DNA from: Bog-473 sp963742035
Lineage (GTDB): Bacteria > Actinomycetota > Acidimicrobiia > Acidimicrobiales > RAAP-2
Assembly: GCA_963742035.1 (NCBI GenBank)
Contig: CAVUKH010000002.1
Span: 248,001 to 312,000, forward strand
DNA length: 64,000 nt
Direction of reading: 5' to 3'
The notes beneath the pieces were generated by a model. It had not been told where the DNA came from, searched no databases, and saw only the letters and a program-made list of their open reading frames with translations. How positions within the stretch are numbered: position 1 is the first letter of the stretch; each line of letters opens with the position of its first letter. The position numbers and the translations under genes are program-made. Of the stretch, positions 15,554-24,051 are shown one piece after another.

Positions 15554-16912
15554 GTGCCCACCCAAGTGACGATCGTCGGCGGCGGGAGCTACCAATGGGG
15601 CCCGGAGCTGATGGCAGACCTCTTCGGGACGCCGGCCCTCGCCGGCATGCATCTGGTGCTCGAGGACATCGATCCCGAACCGCTCCCCAAAATGGAGGCG
15701 CTGGCCCACAAGCTGAACGACGCCATGGAGGCGAAGGCCACGATCGCCGCCACCACCGACCTCCACGCGGCGCTCGACGGGGCGGATTTCGTCATCGTGT
15801 GCATTTCCACAGGTGGCTTCCGCTCCATGGCCGTGGACCTCGACGTGCCGGCCAGCCACGGCATCACCCAGACGGTGGGGGACACCGTGGGACCCGGCGG
15901 CATCAACCGTGCGTTGCGCAACGTCCCGGTCCTCGTCGGCATCGGGCAGGCCATGGAGGAGCGCTGCCCGGAGGCGTGGCTCTTCAACATCACCAACCCC
16001 ATGACCGTGCTGACCCGCTCGGTGTGTCGGGAGACCAGTATTCAGACGGTCGGCCTCTGCCACGAGGTGGGCAACTTCTGCATGGACCTGGCCATCGCCC
16101 TGGGCCGGCCCTTCGAAGCGGTCACGGCCTCGGTGACCGGGGTCAACCACTTCCCGGTGCTCACCGCGCTCGAGGTCGACGGCGCCGACGGTTTCGACGC
16201 AGTGCGTTCGCTCGTCGACGAGGTGGGCGGCCTCGGGTCGCTGGCCCCGTACCCCGGCCGCCCCGAGGCCGAGAAGTTCTCCAAGCTCGACTTCGCCCAG
16301 CGGCACCTCTTCAAGCTGACACTGCTCGAGCGCTGGGGAACGTTCCCGGCGGCCGGTGACCGCCACATCGCCGAGTTCGTTTCGTTCGCCCTCACCCCCG
16401 AGTCCGAGTGGGGCGCGGCCTACAACATTGAGCTGAGCCCGATTGCGCGGCGCGAGCAGCACCAGGCGGAGTACGTCGCCGCTGTCGACGCCTGGCTGGC
16501 CGGGACCAAGACCCTCCAGACCTGGCAGTCCGGCGAGCTGCCCTCGCCCATGATGCAGGCCATGCTCACGGGCGAGCCCTTCGAGGCCCCTGTGAACATC
16601 CCGAACACCGGGCAGGCCGTCGGGATGCCGGCCGACGCCGTGATCGAGTCGATCTGCGTCATTGACGGCGACGGCATCCGCGGCCGCGACCAGACGGTCC
16701 TGCCCACTCCGTACGACGAGATCGTCCGCCGGCACATCGCCACGCAGGAGCTCACCGTCGAGGCGGCGCTGCGCGGCGACCGCACCTTGGCGGGGGAGGC
16801 CTTCGCCCTCGACCCCCTGGCGGGGCGGGGCGACCTGCACGCCACCGACGCCATGGTCGACGCGCTCCTCTCCGGCACGGCGGAGTGGCTGCCCCAGTTC
16901 GCCGCCCACTGA
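15554..16912 (+). CDS. NAD- and metal-dependent glycoside hydrolase family 4, CHEV type
   Basis: A 452-residue GH4 enzyme. GH4 cleaves glycosides by transient oxidation at C3 with NAD and Mn. The N-terminal Rossmann glycine motif is IVGGGSYQW (residues 7-15). NITNPM (145-150), CHEV (169-172) and VNHFPV (197-202) supply the family metal/base residues Cys169, His170 and His199. As I recall the published GH4 motif scheme, CHEV marks alpha-glucosidases, CHSV alpha-galactosidases and CHGx alpha-glucuronidases; treat this as a prediction. It has a leaderless-type GTG start and is first of five tightly packed genes. Confidence 0.88.
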   Translation: MPTQVTIVGGGSYQWGPELMADLFGTPALAGMHLVLEDIDPEPLPKMEALAHKLNDAMEAKATIAATTDLHAALDGADFVIVCISTGGFRSMAVDLDVPASHGITQTVGDTVGPGGINRALRNVPVLVGIGQAMEERCPEAWLFNITNPMTVLTRSVCRETSIQTVGLCHEVGNFCMDLAIALGRPFEAVTASVTGVNHFPVLTALEVDGADGFDAVRSLVDEVGGLGSLAPYPGRPEAEKFSKLDFAQRHLFKLTLLERWGTFPAAGDRHIAEFVSFALTPESEWGAAYNIELSPIARREQHQAEYVAAVDAWLAGTKTLQTWQSGELPSPMMQAMLTGEPFEAPVNIPNTGQAVGMPADAVIESICVIDGDGIRGRDQTVLPTPYDEIVRRHIATQELTVEAALRGDRTLAGEAFALDPLAGRGDLHATDAMVDALLSGTAEWLPQFAAH

Positions 16913-16935
16913 CCGCGACGTCGGGAGGGACACGC

Positions 16936-17826
16936 ATGCGTATCGGATTCATCGGGCTCGGGGCCATGGGGCTGCCCATGGCCGGCCACCTGGTGGCGGC
17001 CGGGCACGACGTCACCGTCGCCTCGCGGAGCCGTGGGCCGATCGACGCGGTGGTGGCACTGGGCGCAGCCGACGGGGGCTCGCCGCTCGGGGTGGCCGAG
17101 GCCTCGGAGGTCGTCATCCTGTGCGTCCCCAACTCGCCCGAGGTGGTCGAGGTGATCGACGCCATGCTGCCGGCGCTCGGCCCGGGGCAGACGGTCATCG
17201 ACACGTCGACCATCGATCCCGACGTGGAGCGGGCCCAGCACACCCGGGTGGGGGAGGCCGGGGCGCGCTACCTCGACGCCCCGCTCTCGGGCGGCACGGC
17301 GGGCGCGCAGAAGGGCACGCTGACCCTCATGGTGGGCGGGGACGCCGACACCCTGGGCGACATGGAGCCGGCGATCGATCCCTTCGCCGGGCTCGTCGTG
17401 CACGTGGGTGGCCCGGGCATGGGCCAGGTGGTCAAGCTGTGCAACCAGGTGATCTACGCCGCCCAGATGACGGCGACGGCCGAGGCGACCGCCATGGCCC
17501 TTCGTTCCGGGGTCGACATGGAGAAGCTCCTGCTGGTCCTGACCCACGCCACCGGCGACTGCGTGGCGGTGCGCACGCGCCTGCCCGTGCCCGGTGTGAT
17601 CCCCGAGAGCCCGGCGTCGAACGACTGGCAGCCCGGCTTCATGACGGACCTCATGGCCAAGGACCTCGACCTGGCCATGGCCTACGCCGTGCGCTGCGGC
17701 GTGCCCGTGCCGACGACGGCAACGGCGCGCCAGCTGCTCACTGCCGCCAGCGCCGCCGGCTACGGCCGCCAGGACTTCTCCGCGGTGGCCAAGATCGTGC
17801 TCGACCTGGCCGGCGGCCGGGTATGA
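16936..17826 (+). CDS. Beta-hydroxyacid dehydrogenase family oxidoreductase (HIBADH/GarR/YihU-like)
   Basis: A 296-residue NAD(P)-dependent enzyme. It has the N-terminal GFIGLGAMGLPMAGHL motif (residues 4-19), the substrate-binding DAPLSGGTAGAQKGTL (114-129) and catalytic Lys167 in GMGQVVKLCNQ. The family includes 3-hydroxyisobutyrate dehydrogenase, tartronate semialdehyde reductase and the sulfolactaldehyde reductase YihU. GGGAGG lies 7 nt before the ATG. Placed between a glycosidase and an aldolase, it most likely reduces an aldehyde released by the aldolase, or oxidises a hydroxyacid. The substrate is unproven. Confidence 0.85.
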   Translation: MRIGFIGLGAMGLPMAGHLVAAGHDVTVASRSRGPIDAVVALGAADGGSPLGVAEASEVVILCVPNSPEVVEVIDAMLPALGPGQTVIDTSTIDPDVERAQHTRVGEAGARYLDAPLSGGTAGAQKGTLTLMVGGDADTLGDMEPAIDPFAGLVVHVGGPGMGQVVKLCNQVIYAAQMTATAEATAMALRSGVDMEKLLLVLTHATGDCVAVRTRLPVPGVIPESPASNDWQPGFMTDLMAKDLDLAMAYAVRCGVPVPTTATARQLLTAASAAGYGRQDFSAVAKIVLDLAGGRV

Positions 17827-18587
17827 GCGCCACCGCGCTGCCGACGCCGGCGCTCATTCTCGCGGCGGACCACCGCGCTCGGGCCGTGCTCACCACCGAG
17901 AACTGGGCCGAGTTCTTCGGCTCGCTGGTGCAGGCGCTGCCCTCGTGCGACGGCCTTCTCGCCACGGTGCAACCGTTGGCCGGCCTGGCCGCGGCGGGAC
18001 ACCTCACCGCGCGTCACCGGACCTACCTCTCCATCAACCGCACCGGTCTTGCCGGCTCCGCCTTCGAGCTCGACGACCGCCTGGTGGCCAGTGTGCCGCG
18101 GGCCGCCGCCGACGGCTGGTCGGGCGTGAAGCACATGACCCGGATCGACCTGGAGGACCCGCTCACCGCTGCCGCCCTCGAGCTCCTGGGCCAGGTGCTC
18201 GAGCAAGCGAGCGCGGCGGGCCTCGAGGCGCTCATTGAGCCGTTGGTGTGGGACCAGGGACGGATCCGTCGCGACACCGACGCCATCGTGCTGGCGGCGA
18301 TCATCGCGCACGACATGGGCGCACCCGTGATCAAGGTCCCGGTGCCCGCGGCGCCGCCCGGCGCCGAGCGCCAGCGCGCCGTGGCGCGTGTGGTGGCCAG
18401 CGTCAGCGTGCCCGTGCTCTTCCTGGGCGGCCCGCGCACCGCAGCCGGCCGTGCCCGCGTCCTCGACGAAGCACGCGACGTGATGGAAGGCGGAGGGGCG
18501 GGCATGGCCATGGGACGGACCATTTATCAGGACCCGGACCCGGCTGAAGTGGCCGGCCTGGTGCACGCACTGGTGCACGGCCGGTGA
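17823..18587 (+). CDS. Class I aldolase of the DeoC/LacD/LsrF group
   Basis: A 254-residue TIM-barrel protein with LILAADHRAR at strand 1 (the ADHR of FBP-aldolase-like and LsrF proteins), GVKHMTRID in the middle, PVIKVPVP with the presumed Schiff-base Lys171, FLGGPRTAAG and a phosphate-type loop GGAGMAMGRTIYQ near 225-237. It should cleave a phosphorylated keto sugar or sugar acid. It overlaps the dehydrogenase upstream and the FGGY kinase downstream by 4 nt each, so the three are surely co-expressed. YihT of the sulfoquinovose pathway belongs to the same broad group. Confidence 0.78.
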   Translation: MSATALPTPALILAADHRARAVLTTENWAEFFGSLVQALPSCDGLLATVQPLAGLAAAGHLTARHRTYLSINRTGLAGSAFELDDRLVASVPRAAADGWSGVKHMTRIDLEDPLTAAALELLGQVLEQASAAGLEALIEPLVWDQGRIRRDTDAIVLAAIIAHDMGAPVIKVPVPAAPPGAERQRAVARVVASVSVPVLFLGGPRTAAGRARVLDEARDVMEGGGAGMAMGRTIYQDPDPAEVAGLVHALVHGR

Positions 18588-20059
18588 TCCTCACCATCGA
18601 CTTCGGGACGTCCGTCACCAAGGTCGGCCTCTGGGGCGAGGACGGCCTGGTGGCCTTGGCCCGCTCCGAGCTGTCGACGAGCTACCCCCAGGTCGGCTGG
18701 ACGGAGCAAGACCCGCTGCGCTGGTGGACATCGCTCGTCATCGCCTGTGCCGAGGCGCGGGCCCAGGCGCCGCTCGCCTTCGGTGCGGTCGACGTGGTGT
18801 CGTGCTCGGGTGCCCGGCAGACGTTCGTCCCCGTCAGTGCAGAAGGTGACCCGATCGGCAAGGGCATCCTCTGGTCGGACCACCGCGGCGCCGCCGAGGC
18901 GCGCGTGCTGGCCCAACGCATGGGGGGCGACGACATCAACCGTGCGCGCACCGGGATCCCCCTCGACGCCGGCGCCGTGGCGGCGAAGTTGGCCTGGTTG
19001 GCCGACCACCAGCCTGAGCGCATCGCGGCGGCCCACGTGGTGCTGTCGCCGCGGGACTTCGTCGTGTACCGCATGACCGACCAGCTGGTGACCGACGCCA
19101 CCTTCGCCTCGCGCAGCGGCCTCTACGATTTCGATGGCAACGCCGTGCGCGAGTTGGCCGGCCCCGCGCTGGGCAAGCTTCCGAGCGTGGTGCCGTCCGA
19201 CACCGTGGTCGGCCAACTCAGGCCGGTGCCCGCCGCCGAGCTCGGGCTGCGCCCGGGGGTCCCGGTCGTCATCGGCGCCGGGGACCGGCAATGTGAGGTC
19301 CTGGGGTCCGGCGCTTCGGAGTCTTATCCCATGGTGAGCTGGGGCACCACGGCCAACGTCTCGGTGCCGGTCCAGGAGCGACCCGTCCCCTCGCCCGCCG
19401 GTGCGGTCGTCACCCGCGGCGCCGACGGCGGCTGGCTGCTCGAGGGTGGGCTGTCCGCTGCCGGGACCTTCCTGGCCTGGCTCGGCCGGCTCACCGGCCG
19501 CGACACCGACGAGCTGGGGCGGCTGGCGGCGGAGAGCGGCCCGGGCGCCCGCGGCGTGGTCGCCGTACCGTGGCTCGACGGTGCCCGCGCTCCGTGGTGG
19601 CGTGACGATGCCCGGGCCGGCTTCTTGGGCCTGGGCGCGGCGCACGGTGCGGCGGACATGGCGCGGGCCGTGGTGGAGTCCGTGGCCTGGGACGTGGTGC
19701 GGGTGATGGAGGTCGTCACGGTGGGGCGCCTCGGCGGTTCCACCGCGGAAGGGGTGACGCTGGGCGGCGCCGGCTCCGGGCTGCCGGTGTGGGTCGACGT
19801 GCTCACGTCCGTGCTGGGGCTGCCGGCCCTGCGCCACCGTTCGGGCGAGGCGGCGTCGGCCGGCGCTGCGCTCCTCGCCGGCAAGGCGTTGGGCATGGGG
19901 CTCACGCTCGACCAGCTCGACCCCATTGCGGCCGTGATCGAACCGAACGCGGCGTCCGTCGAGCTCTACCGCGCGTTGCGGCCGCGGATCGACCACGTGG
20001 CGCTGGCCGTGCTGGCCGCCACGGAGTCGCTCCCGGGATCCCAGCCGCCGACGCCCTGA
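18584..20059 (+). CDS. FGGY-family carbohydrate kinase
   Basis: A 491-residue kinase with the N-terminal ATPase-fold phosphate-1 motif TIDFGTSVTKVGLW, a SARQTFVPVS-like segment, a KGILWSDHRGAAEA substrate region and a C-terminal TLGGAGSGLPVWVDVLTSVL adenosine motif. FGGY members phosphorylate xylulose, ribulose, gluconate, glycerol, fuculose or tetronates; I cannot choose among these. The GTG start overlaps the aldolase stop (GTGA). In this operon it presumably makes the phosphorylated substrate for the aldolase. Confidence 0.87.
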   Translation: MILTIDFGTSVTKVGLWGEDGLVALARSELSTSYPQVGWTEQDPLRWWTSLVIACAEARAQAPLAFGAVDVVSCSGARQTFVPVSAEGDPIGKGILWSDHRGAAEARVLAQRMGGDDINRARTGIPLDAGAVAAKLAWLADHQPERIAAAHVVLSPRDFVVYRMTDQLVTDATFASRSGLYDFDGNAVRELAGPALGKLPSVVPSDTVVGQLRPVPAAELGLRPGVPVVIGAGDRQCEVLGSGASESYPMVSWGTTANVSVPVQERPVPSPAGAVVTRGADGGWLLEGGLSAAGTFLAWLGRLTGRDTDELGRLAAESGPGARGVVAVPWLDGARAPWWRDDARAGFLGLGAAHGAADMARAVVESVAWDVVRVMEVVTVGRLGGSTAEGVTLGGAGSGLPVWVDVLTSVLGLPALRHRSGEAASAGAALLAGKALGMGLTLDQLDPIAAVIEPNAASVELYRALRPRIDHVALAVLAATESLPGSQPPTP

Positions 20060-20062
20060 GCG

Positions 20063-21328
20063 GTGCGGGTCGCGCTGGCGTACGGACGTCACGGGACCTC
20101 GGTCGAGGTCCCCGACAGCGCCGAGGTCATCGCGCCGCTGCACGAACCCGGGCTCCGGGACGAGGCGGCCTCCATCACGGCGGCCCTGCGACGTCCGTTG
20201 GCCGGTCCGCCGCTGCGCGACCTGGCGGAGGGTGCGGCACGCGTGGCCGTGGTGTTCCCCGACCTGACGCGCCCCATGCCCAACCGGACGACGCTCCCAC
20301 CGCTGCTGGCGGAGCTGGCCCGCTGCGGGGTGCCCGACGGCCGTATCACGCTCTTGTGCGCGACCGGGACCCACCGGCAGGCCACGGTGGCGGAGATGGA
20401 GGAGCTCGTCGGTCCCGCGATCGTCGGGCGCTACGCCATCGTCGACCACGACGGCACCGATACCGACGCCCACAGGGAGGTGGGCGCCCTCGACGGGACG
20501 CCGGTCCTCCTCCAGCGCGAGTACGTCGAGGCCGACTTGCGCATCATTACCGGCTTCGTCGAGCCGCACTTCTTCGCCGGCTTCAGCGGCGGGCCAAAAG
20601 CGGTCTGCCCCGGATTGGCCGCCAACTCGACGATTTTGGAGGCGCACCATCCACGCCGCATCGCCGACCCGGGGGCCACCTTCGTGACCCGGAAAGGCAA
20701 CCCCGTGCACGACTTCGTGCGGGCCGCCACCGCTCTGGCGCCGCCGCACCTGTCGCTCGACGTCGCCATCAACCGAGACCGCCAGGTCACCGCCGTCTTC
20801 GCCGGACCGCTGCCCGCCGGGCACAATGCCGCGTGCACCCACGTGCAGTCCACCGCCGTGCGCGTGGTCGACGCGCCCTTCGACCTCGTCGTCTCGACGA
20901 ACGGCGGGTACCCGCTGGACCGCAACCTGTACCAGGCCGTCAAGGGCATGGCCGCGGCCGAACGGATTGTGCGTCCGGGCGGGATCATCGTCATGGCCGC
21001 CGCCTGCGAGGACGGCGTCCCCGCCGGCGGCGCCTTCGCCCGTCTGCTGGCCGAGGCGCGGACGCCGGGCGATCTGATCGGCGCGCCGGGCGCGCCGGAG
21101 CTCGACCGTTGGCAGGCGCAGGTGCTCGGGCGCGTGCTCGCCCGGGCGGAGGTCCACCTCTGCAGCGAGGGCCTGGCCGGGGGCACGGGCGCCGATCTGC
21201 TCCTGACCGCGGCACCCGACCTGGACGCGGCGGTCGGCGCCGCGTGCAGGCGCCTCGGCCCGGGGACGCGCGTGGCGGTCATGCCGGAAGGCCCTCTCAC
21301 CGTGGCGACGGTCCGCCCGACCGCCTGA
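20063..21328 (+). CDS. larA: LarA superfamily nickel-pincer-dependent racemase/epimerase
   Basis: A 421-residue LarA homologue. The Lactobacillus enzyme racemises lactate with a Ni-pincer nucleotide bound to one Lys; relatives epimerise other 2-hydroxyacids. Expected residues are visible: DLTRP at 67-71, His104 in TGTHR, His169 in EPHFFAGFSGGPK, Lys179 for cofactor attachment and His195/His196 in EAHHPR. These match L. plantarum His108, His174, Lys184 and His200 within a few positions. The GTG start is 3 nt after the kinase stop. larB, larC and larE, which make the cofactor, are not in this window. Its place in a sugar operon suggests a sugar-acid C2 epimerase rather than lactate racemase. 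Confidence 0.85.
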   Translation: MRVALAYGRHGTSVEVPDSAEVIAPLHEPGLRDEAASITAALRRPLAGPPLRDLAEGAARVAVVFPDLTRPMPNRTTLPPLLAELARCGVPDGRITLLCATGTHRQATVAEMEELVGPAIVGRYAIVDHDGTDTDAHREVGALDGTPVLLQREYVEADLRIITGFVEPHFFAGFSGGPKAVCPGLAANSTILEAHHPRRIADPGATFVTRKGNPVHDFVRAATALAPPHLSLDVAINRDRQVTAVFAGPLPAGHNAACTHVQSTAVRVVDAPFDLVVSTNGGYPLDRNLYQAVKGMAAAERIVRPGGIIVMAAACEDGVPAGGAFARLLAEARTPGDLIGAPGAPELDRWQAQVLGRVLARAEVHLCSEGLAGGTGADLLLTAAPDLDAAVGAACRRLGPGTRVAVMPEGPLTVATVRPTA

Positions 21329-21333
21329 GGCCT

Positions 21334-21368
21334 TGACCGCCCTGCCGCCGGCGAGGGACGGCCGGTCA
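21334..21368 (+). terminator. Possible hairpin after the GH4-LarA operon
   Basis: TGACCG (21334-21339) pairs with CGGTCA (21363-21368). Inside it, CCCT pairs with AGGG around a GCCGCCGGCG loop. There is no T tract. It could act as an intrinsic terminator, since high-GC actinobacterial terminators often lack T runs, but the support is weak. Confidence 0.3.
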
Positions 21369-21479
21369 GAAGTGCTGGTCGGTGACGGTCGACCCTTGCC
21401 GGTTCACCGCGTCGTCACGCAGGCACCGCACCCCACGCGACCCCGAGATATTTCCCAGCTCATTTCCACCTTTCACAGC

Positions 21480-21485
21480 TAACCT
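21480..21485 (+). promoter_or_regulatory. -10 element (TAACCT) of the TDO gene
   Basis: TAACCT ends exactly 6 nt before the GTG at 21492, placing the predicted transcription start on the first base of the start codon. No Shine-Dalgarno sequence is present, so the mRNA is probably leaderless. Confidence 0.5.
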
Positions 21486-21491
21486 GCAGTC

Positions 21492-22691
21492 GTGTCACAG
21501 GCGGACTTGGCAGGGCCTGAGGGTGCCTCGGCGGACGGACGCGCCGTGCAGACCCCGCTCCTCGACCTGATCTCGAGCGACGGGTGCCCGATGATGGCCG
21601 TGCCGGACGCACTGCCGAGCGACACCTTGTACTACTGGGACTATCTGCACCTCGACTATCTGCTGAACGCGCAGACGCCGAAAAGCGTGGCGGCCGGCGA
21701 GGCCATGCACGACGAGTACTTCTTCATTGTCGTGCACCAGACCTACGAGCTGTGGTTCAAGCAGATCCTCGTCGAGCTCGACTCGGTGATGACGATCATG
21801 GGACGAGAGCGCGTTCGCGAGAACGAGCTGGGGACGGTCCTGGCCAGGCTGCGCCGCATCAAGGCGATTCAGGGCCTTCTCGTCGCCCAGATGGACGTGT
21901 TGGAGACACTGACACCGCTCGATTTCCTCGACTTCCGCTCGTACCTGATGCCGGCGTCGGGCTTCCAGAGCGTGCAGTTCCGCCTCATTGAGAACACGTT
22001 CGGCCTCCTGGAACGAGACCGCCTGAAGGTGGAGGGGCACGACTACGTGGCGACGCTGCGGGAGGACCATGCCGAACTGGTTCGCCTGTCCGAGTTGGCG
22101 CCCTCCTTGTTCGACCACGTCGAACGGTGGCTGACCCGTCTCCCGTTCGTGCGGAGGGACGGGTACGACTTTGCCGCCAGCTATGCGCGCGCCGCCACGG
22201 AGATGCACGCGCGGGACCGGGCCAGGATAGAGGGCCGCGCCGACCTCGATCCTGAGGTGCGGCGCAGGCAGCTGGAGGCGTTCGAGAGCAGCACCCGACG
22301 CTTCGACGTGGTGTTGGACGGCGCCGGCTGGGCGCAAGAGGTGCGCGAGGGCGGGCGGCGGTTCTCACATGAGGCGTTCGTCGCCGCCCTGTTCATCAGC
22401 CTCTACCGGGAGGACCCGATCCTGCAGGTGCCGTTCCAGATTCTGGAGTCCCTCATCGACATCGACGAGACGCTGACGCTCTGGCGGCAGCGGCACGCGC
22501 TCATGGCCCACCGGATGCTCGGACGGTTGGTCGGCTCGGCCGGGAGCGGTTACGCGTACCTGGACGAGACGGCGCAGCGCTACACGCCGTTCAAGGACCT
22601 GTTCGAAGTGTCCACCTACCTGCTGCCCCGCGTCGACCGGCCTCCTTTGCCCGAGTCGCCCCTGCGCAGTCCCGACGGCCACGCCTGGTAA
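21492..22691 (+). CDS. Tryptophan 2,3-dioxygenase family haem protein
   Basis: A 399-residue TDO-superfamily protein. It has the distal-site FFIVVHQTYELWFKQIL, the substrate-Arg region FRSYLMPASGFQSVQFR and the proximal haem His in WRQRHALMAHRML. Canonical TDO then reads GTGGSSG, where the Thr binds the substrate ammonium; here it is GSAGSG, one residue shorter with Ser for Thr. The substrate may therefore not be plain L-tryptophan. The TDO-like MarE is a precedent for altered chemistry. No kynurenine formamidase or kynureninase is nearby. An ATP-grasp gene follows after 10 nt, suggesting biosynthesis or modification rather than catabolism. Confidence 0.8.
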   Translation: MSQADLAGPEGASADGRAVQTPLLDLISSDGCPMMAVPDALPSDTLYYWDYLHLDYLLNAQTPKSVAAGEAMHDEYFFIVVHQTYELWFKQILVELDSVMTIMGRERVRENELGTVLARLRRIKAIQGLLVAQMDVLETLTPLDFLDFRSYLMPASGFQSVQFRLIENTFGLLERDRLKVEGHDYVATLREDHAELVRLSELAPSLFDHVERWLTRLPFVRRDGYDFAASYARAATEMHARDRARIEGRADLDPEVRRRQLEAFESSTRRFDVVLDGAGWAQEVREGGRRFSHEAFVAALFISLYREDPILQVPFQILESLIDIDETLTLWRQRHALMAHRMLGRLVGSAGSGYAYLDETAQRYTPFKDLFEVSTYLLPRVDRPPLPESPLRSPDGHAW

Positions 22692-22701
22692 GTCGTCACC
22701 C

Positions 22702-24030
22702 GTGTCCCCCTTCTCGCACACGATGCACGGGGTGAAGGAGCGGCCTGGCCCGGCCCGGCAGGCCGGCACCCTGTCGTCCGCAGGTCGCCCGCTGCTCGTC
22801 ATCGTGTACGGCGATGGGTCGACGTCCGCCTACGCGCTCTCGGAGTCGGCCCGGGCGATGTGCGACATCGCGTGGGTGGTCGACTCGAACCGGCTCGACG
22901 ACGCCTGGGTCGTCAGGCTCCTGCGCAAGTTCGGGCAGGTCGTCGATATCGCCGGCCAGACCGAAGAGGAGGCGAGCCGGTCGGTGGGCGCGCTGGAACC
23001 CGCCGGGATCGTCGCCTACGCCGACGCCCAGATGGCGACCGCGTCGGCCCTGGCCGCGCGGCTGGGGCTGGCCTATCACGACGGCGCTGTGGCGGACAGG
23101 CTGCTCGACAAGGTCACCCAGCGCGATGCCCTGCGCCAAGGGGGGCTGCCCGTACCGACCTGCACGGCCGTCCCGGGGCGCCCGACCGCCGCGGCCGTGG
23201 ACGGGCTGGTCGAGAGCATCGAATTCCCGGTGGTGGTCAAGCCACGACGAGGGGCGGCGAGCCGGGACACGCACCTGGTGCGGGACGAGGCCGGGCTACG
23301 CAGGGTGATCGCGACGCAGTCGACCGAGAGCACGGCCTCGACCATGGTCGTCGAGTCGTACATGGTGGGTGCCTCGCCGCCGCCCAGCGAGCAATTCAGC
23401 GACTACGTGTCCGTCGAGAGTGTCGTGGTCGATGGCGTCATCAGCCACCTCGCTGTGACGGGACGCCTGCCGCAGGCGGAGCCGTTCCGGGAGACTGGCC
23501 TCGTCATCCCCACCGACTTCGCGCCGTCCGTAGTGCAGGATCTGCTGCAGGTGGCGACCGCGGCGATCAGGGCCGTCGGTGTCCGTATCGGGTGTCTCCA
23601 CACCGAGATCAAGGTCACCGACGCCGGCCCCCGTGTCATTGAAGTCAACGGGCGGTTGGGCGGCTTCGTCCCAGAGGTGCTCGAGCGGGCCTCGCCGGCC
23701 ACCGACCTCTACGAGATCTCCCGCCGGGTGGCGCTCGGGGAGCGGCTGGTCTTTCCGGACCTGGTCCCGACCACCGGCGTCGGGTACGTCATCGCCCGAC
23801 AGCCCCCCATCGGGGCGCATCGGGTGGTGGACGTCGACGGGCTCGACCGCCTGGCGGAGTATCCCGGTGTGGACACCGTCGCGCTCAGCCGACCTCCCGG
23901 CGCAGAGGTGGACTGGCGCAAGGGGAGCCATGAGTACGTCTTCTCGGTGCTCGGCACCGTGTCCACCCACGAGGACATGCGGGAGCTGCAGGCGTTCGTC
24001 GACGACGAAGTCACGGTCACCTACGTCTGA
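22702..24030 (+). CDS. ATP-grasp carboxylate-amine ligase-like protein
   Basis: A protein of about 440 residues. The N-terminal pre-grasp region (VIVYGDGSTSAYAL) is followed by the ATP-grasp core: DKVTQRDALRQGGLPVPTC, the lysine strand FPVVVKPRRGAASRDTH and the hinge ESYMVG. The Mg-binding segment is LHTEIKV then RVIEVNGRLGG (E-x-N). ATP-grasp ligases of this type join carboxylates to amines through acyl phosphates, for example L-amino acid ligases. It is probably co-transcribed with the TDO-like gene. The start is uncertain: GTG 22702, ATG 22723 or GTG 22732. The substrate is unknown. Confidence 0.78.
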   Translation: MSPFSHTMHGVKERPGPARQAGTLSSAGRPLLVIVYGDGSTSAYALSESARAMCDIAWVVDSNRLDDAWVVRLLRKFGQVVDIAGQTEEEASRSVGALEPAGIVAYADAQMATASALAARLGLAYHDGAVADRLLDKVTQRDALRQGGLPVPTCTAVPGRPTAAAVDGLVESIEFPVVVKPRRGAASRDTHLVRDEAGLRRVIATQSTESTASTMVVESYMVGASPPPSEQFSDYVSVESVVVDGVISHLAVTGRLPQAEPFRETGLVIPTDFAPSVVQDLLQVATAAIRAVGVRIGCLHTEIKVTDAGPRVIEVNGRLGGFVPEVLERASPATDLYEISRRVALGERLVFPDLVPTTGVGYVIARQPPIGAHRVVDVDGLDRLAEYPGVDTVALSRPPGAEVDWRKGSHEYVFSVLGTVSTHEDMRELQAFVDDEVTVTYV

Positions 24031-24051
24031 GGCGAGGCGGCCGCACCCACC

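Noticed and set aside
15554..20059. Direct assignment of the operon to sulfoquinovose (sulfo-EMP) degradation
   Set aside because: The resemblance is only at family level. The isomerase and PfkB kinase are absent, the glycosidase is GH4, and sulfonate-binding residues cannot be verified by eye.
18527..21157. A long open frame (876 codons) on the minus strand opposite the kinase and LarA genes
   Set aside because: Long antisense frames are expected in ~70% G+C coding DNA. The translation is Gly/Arg/Asp/His-rich with no domain, while the plus strand carries clear FGGY and LarA motifs.
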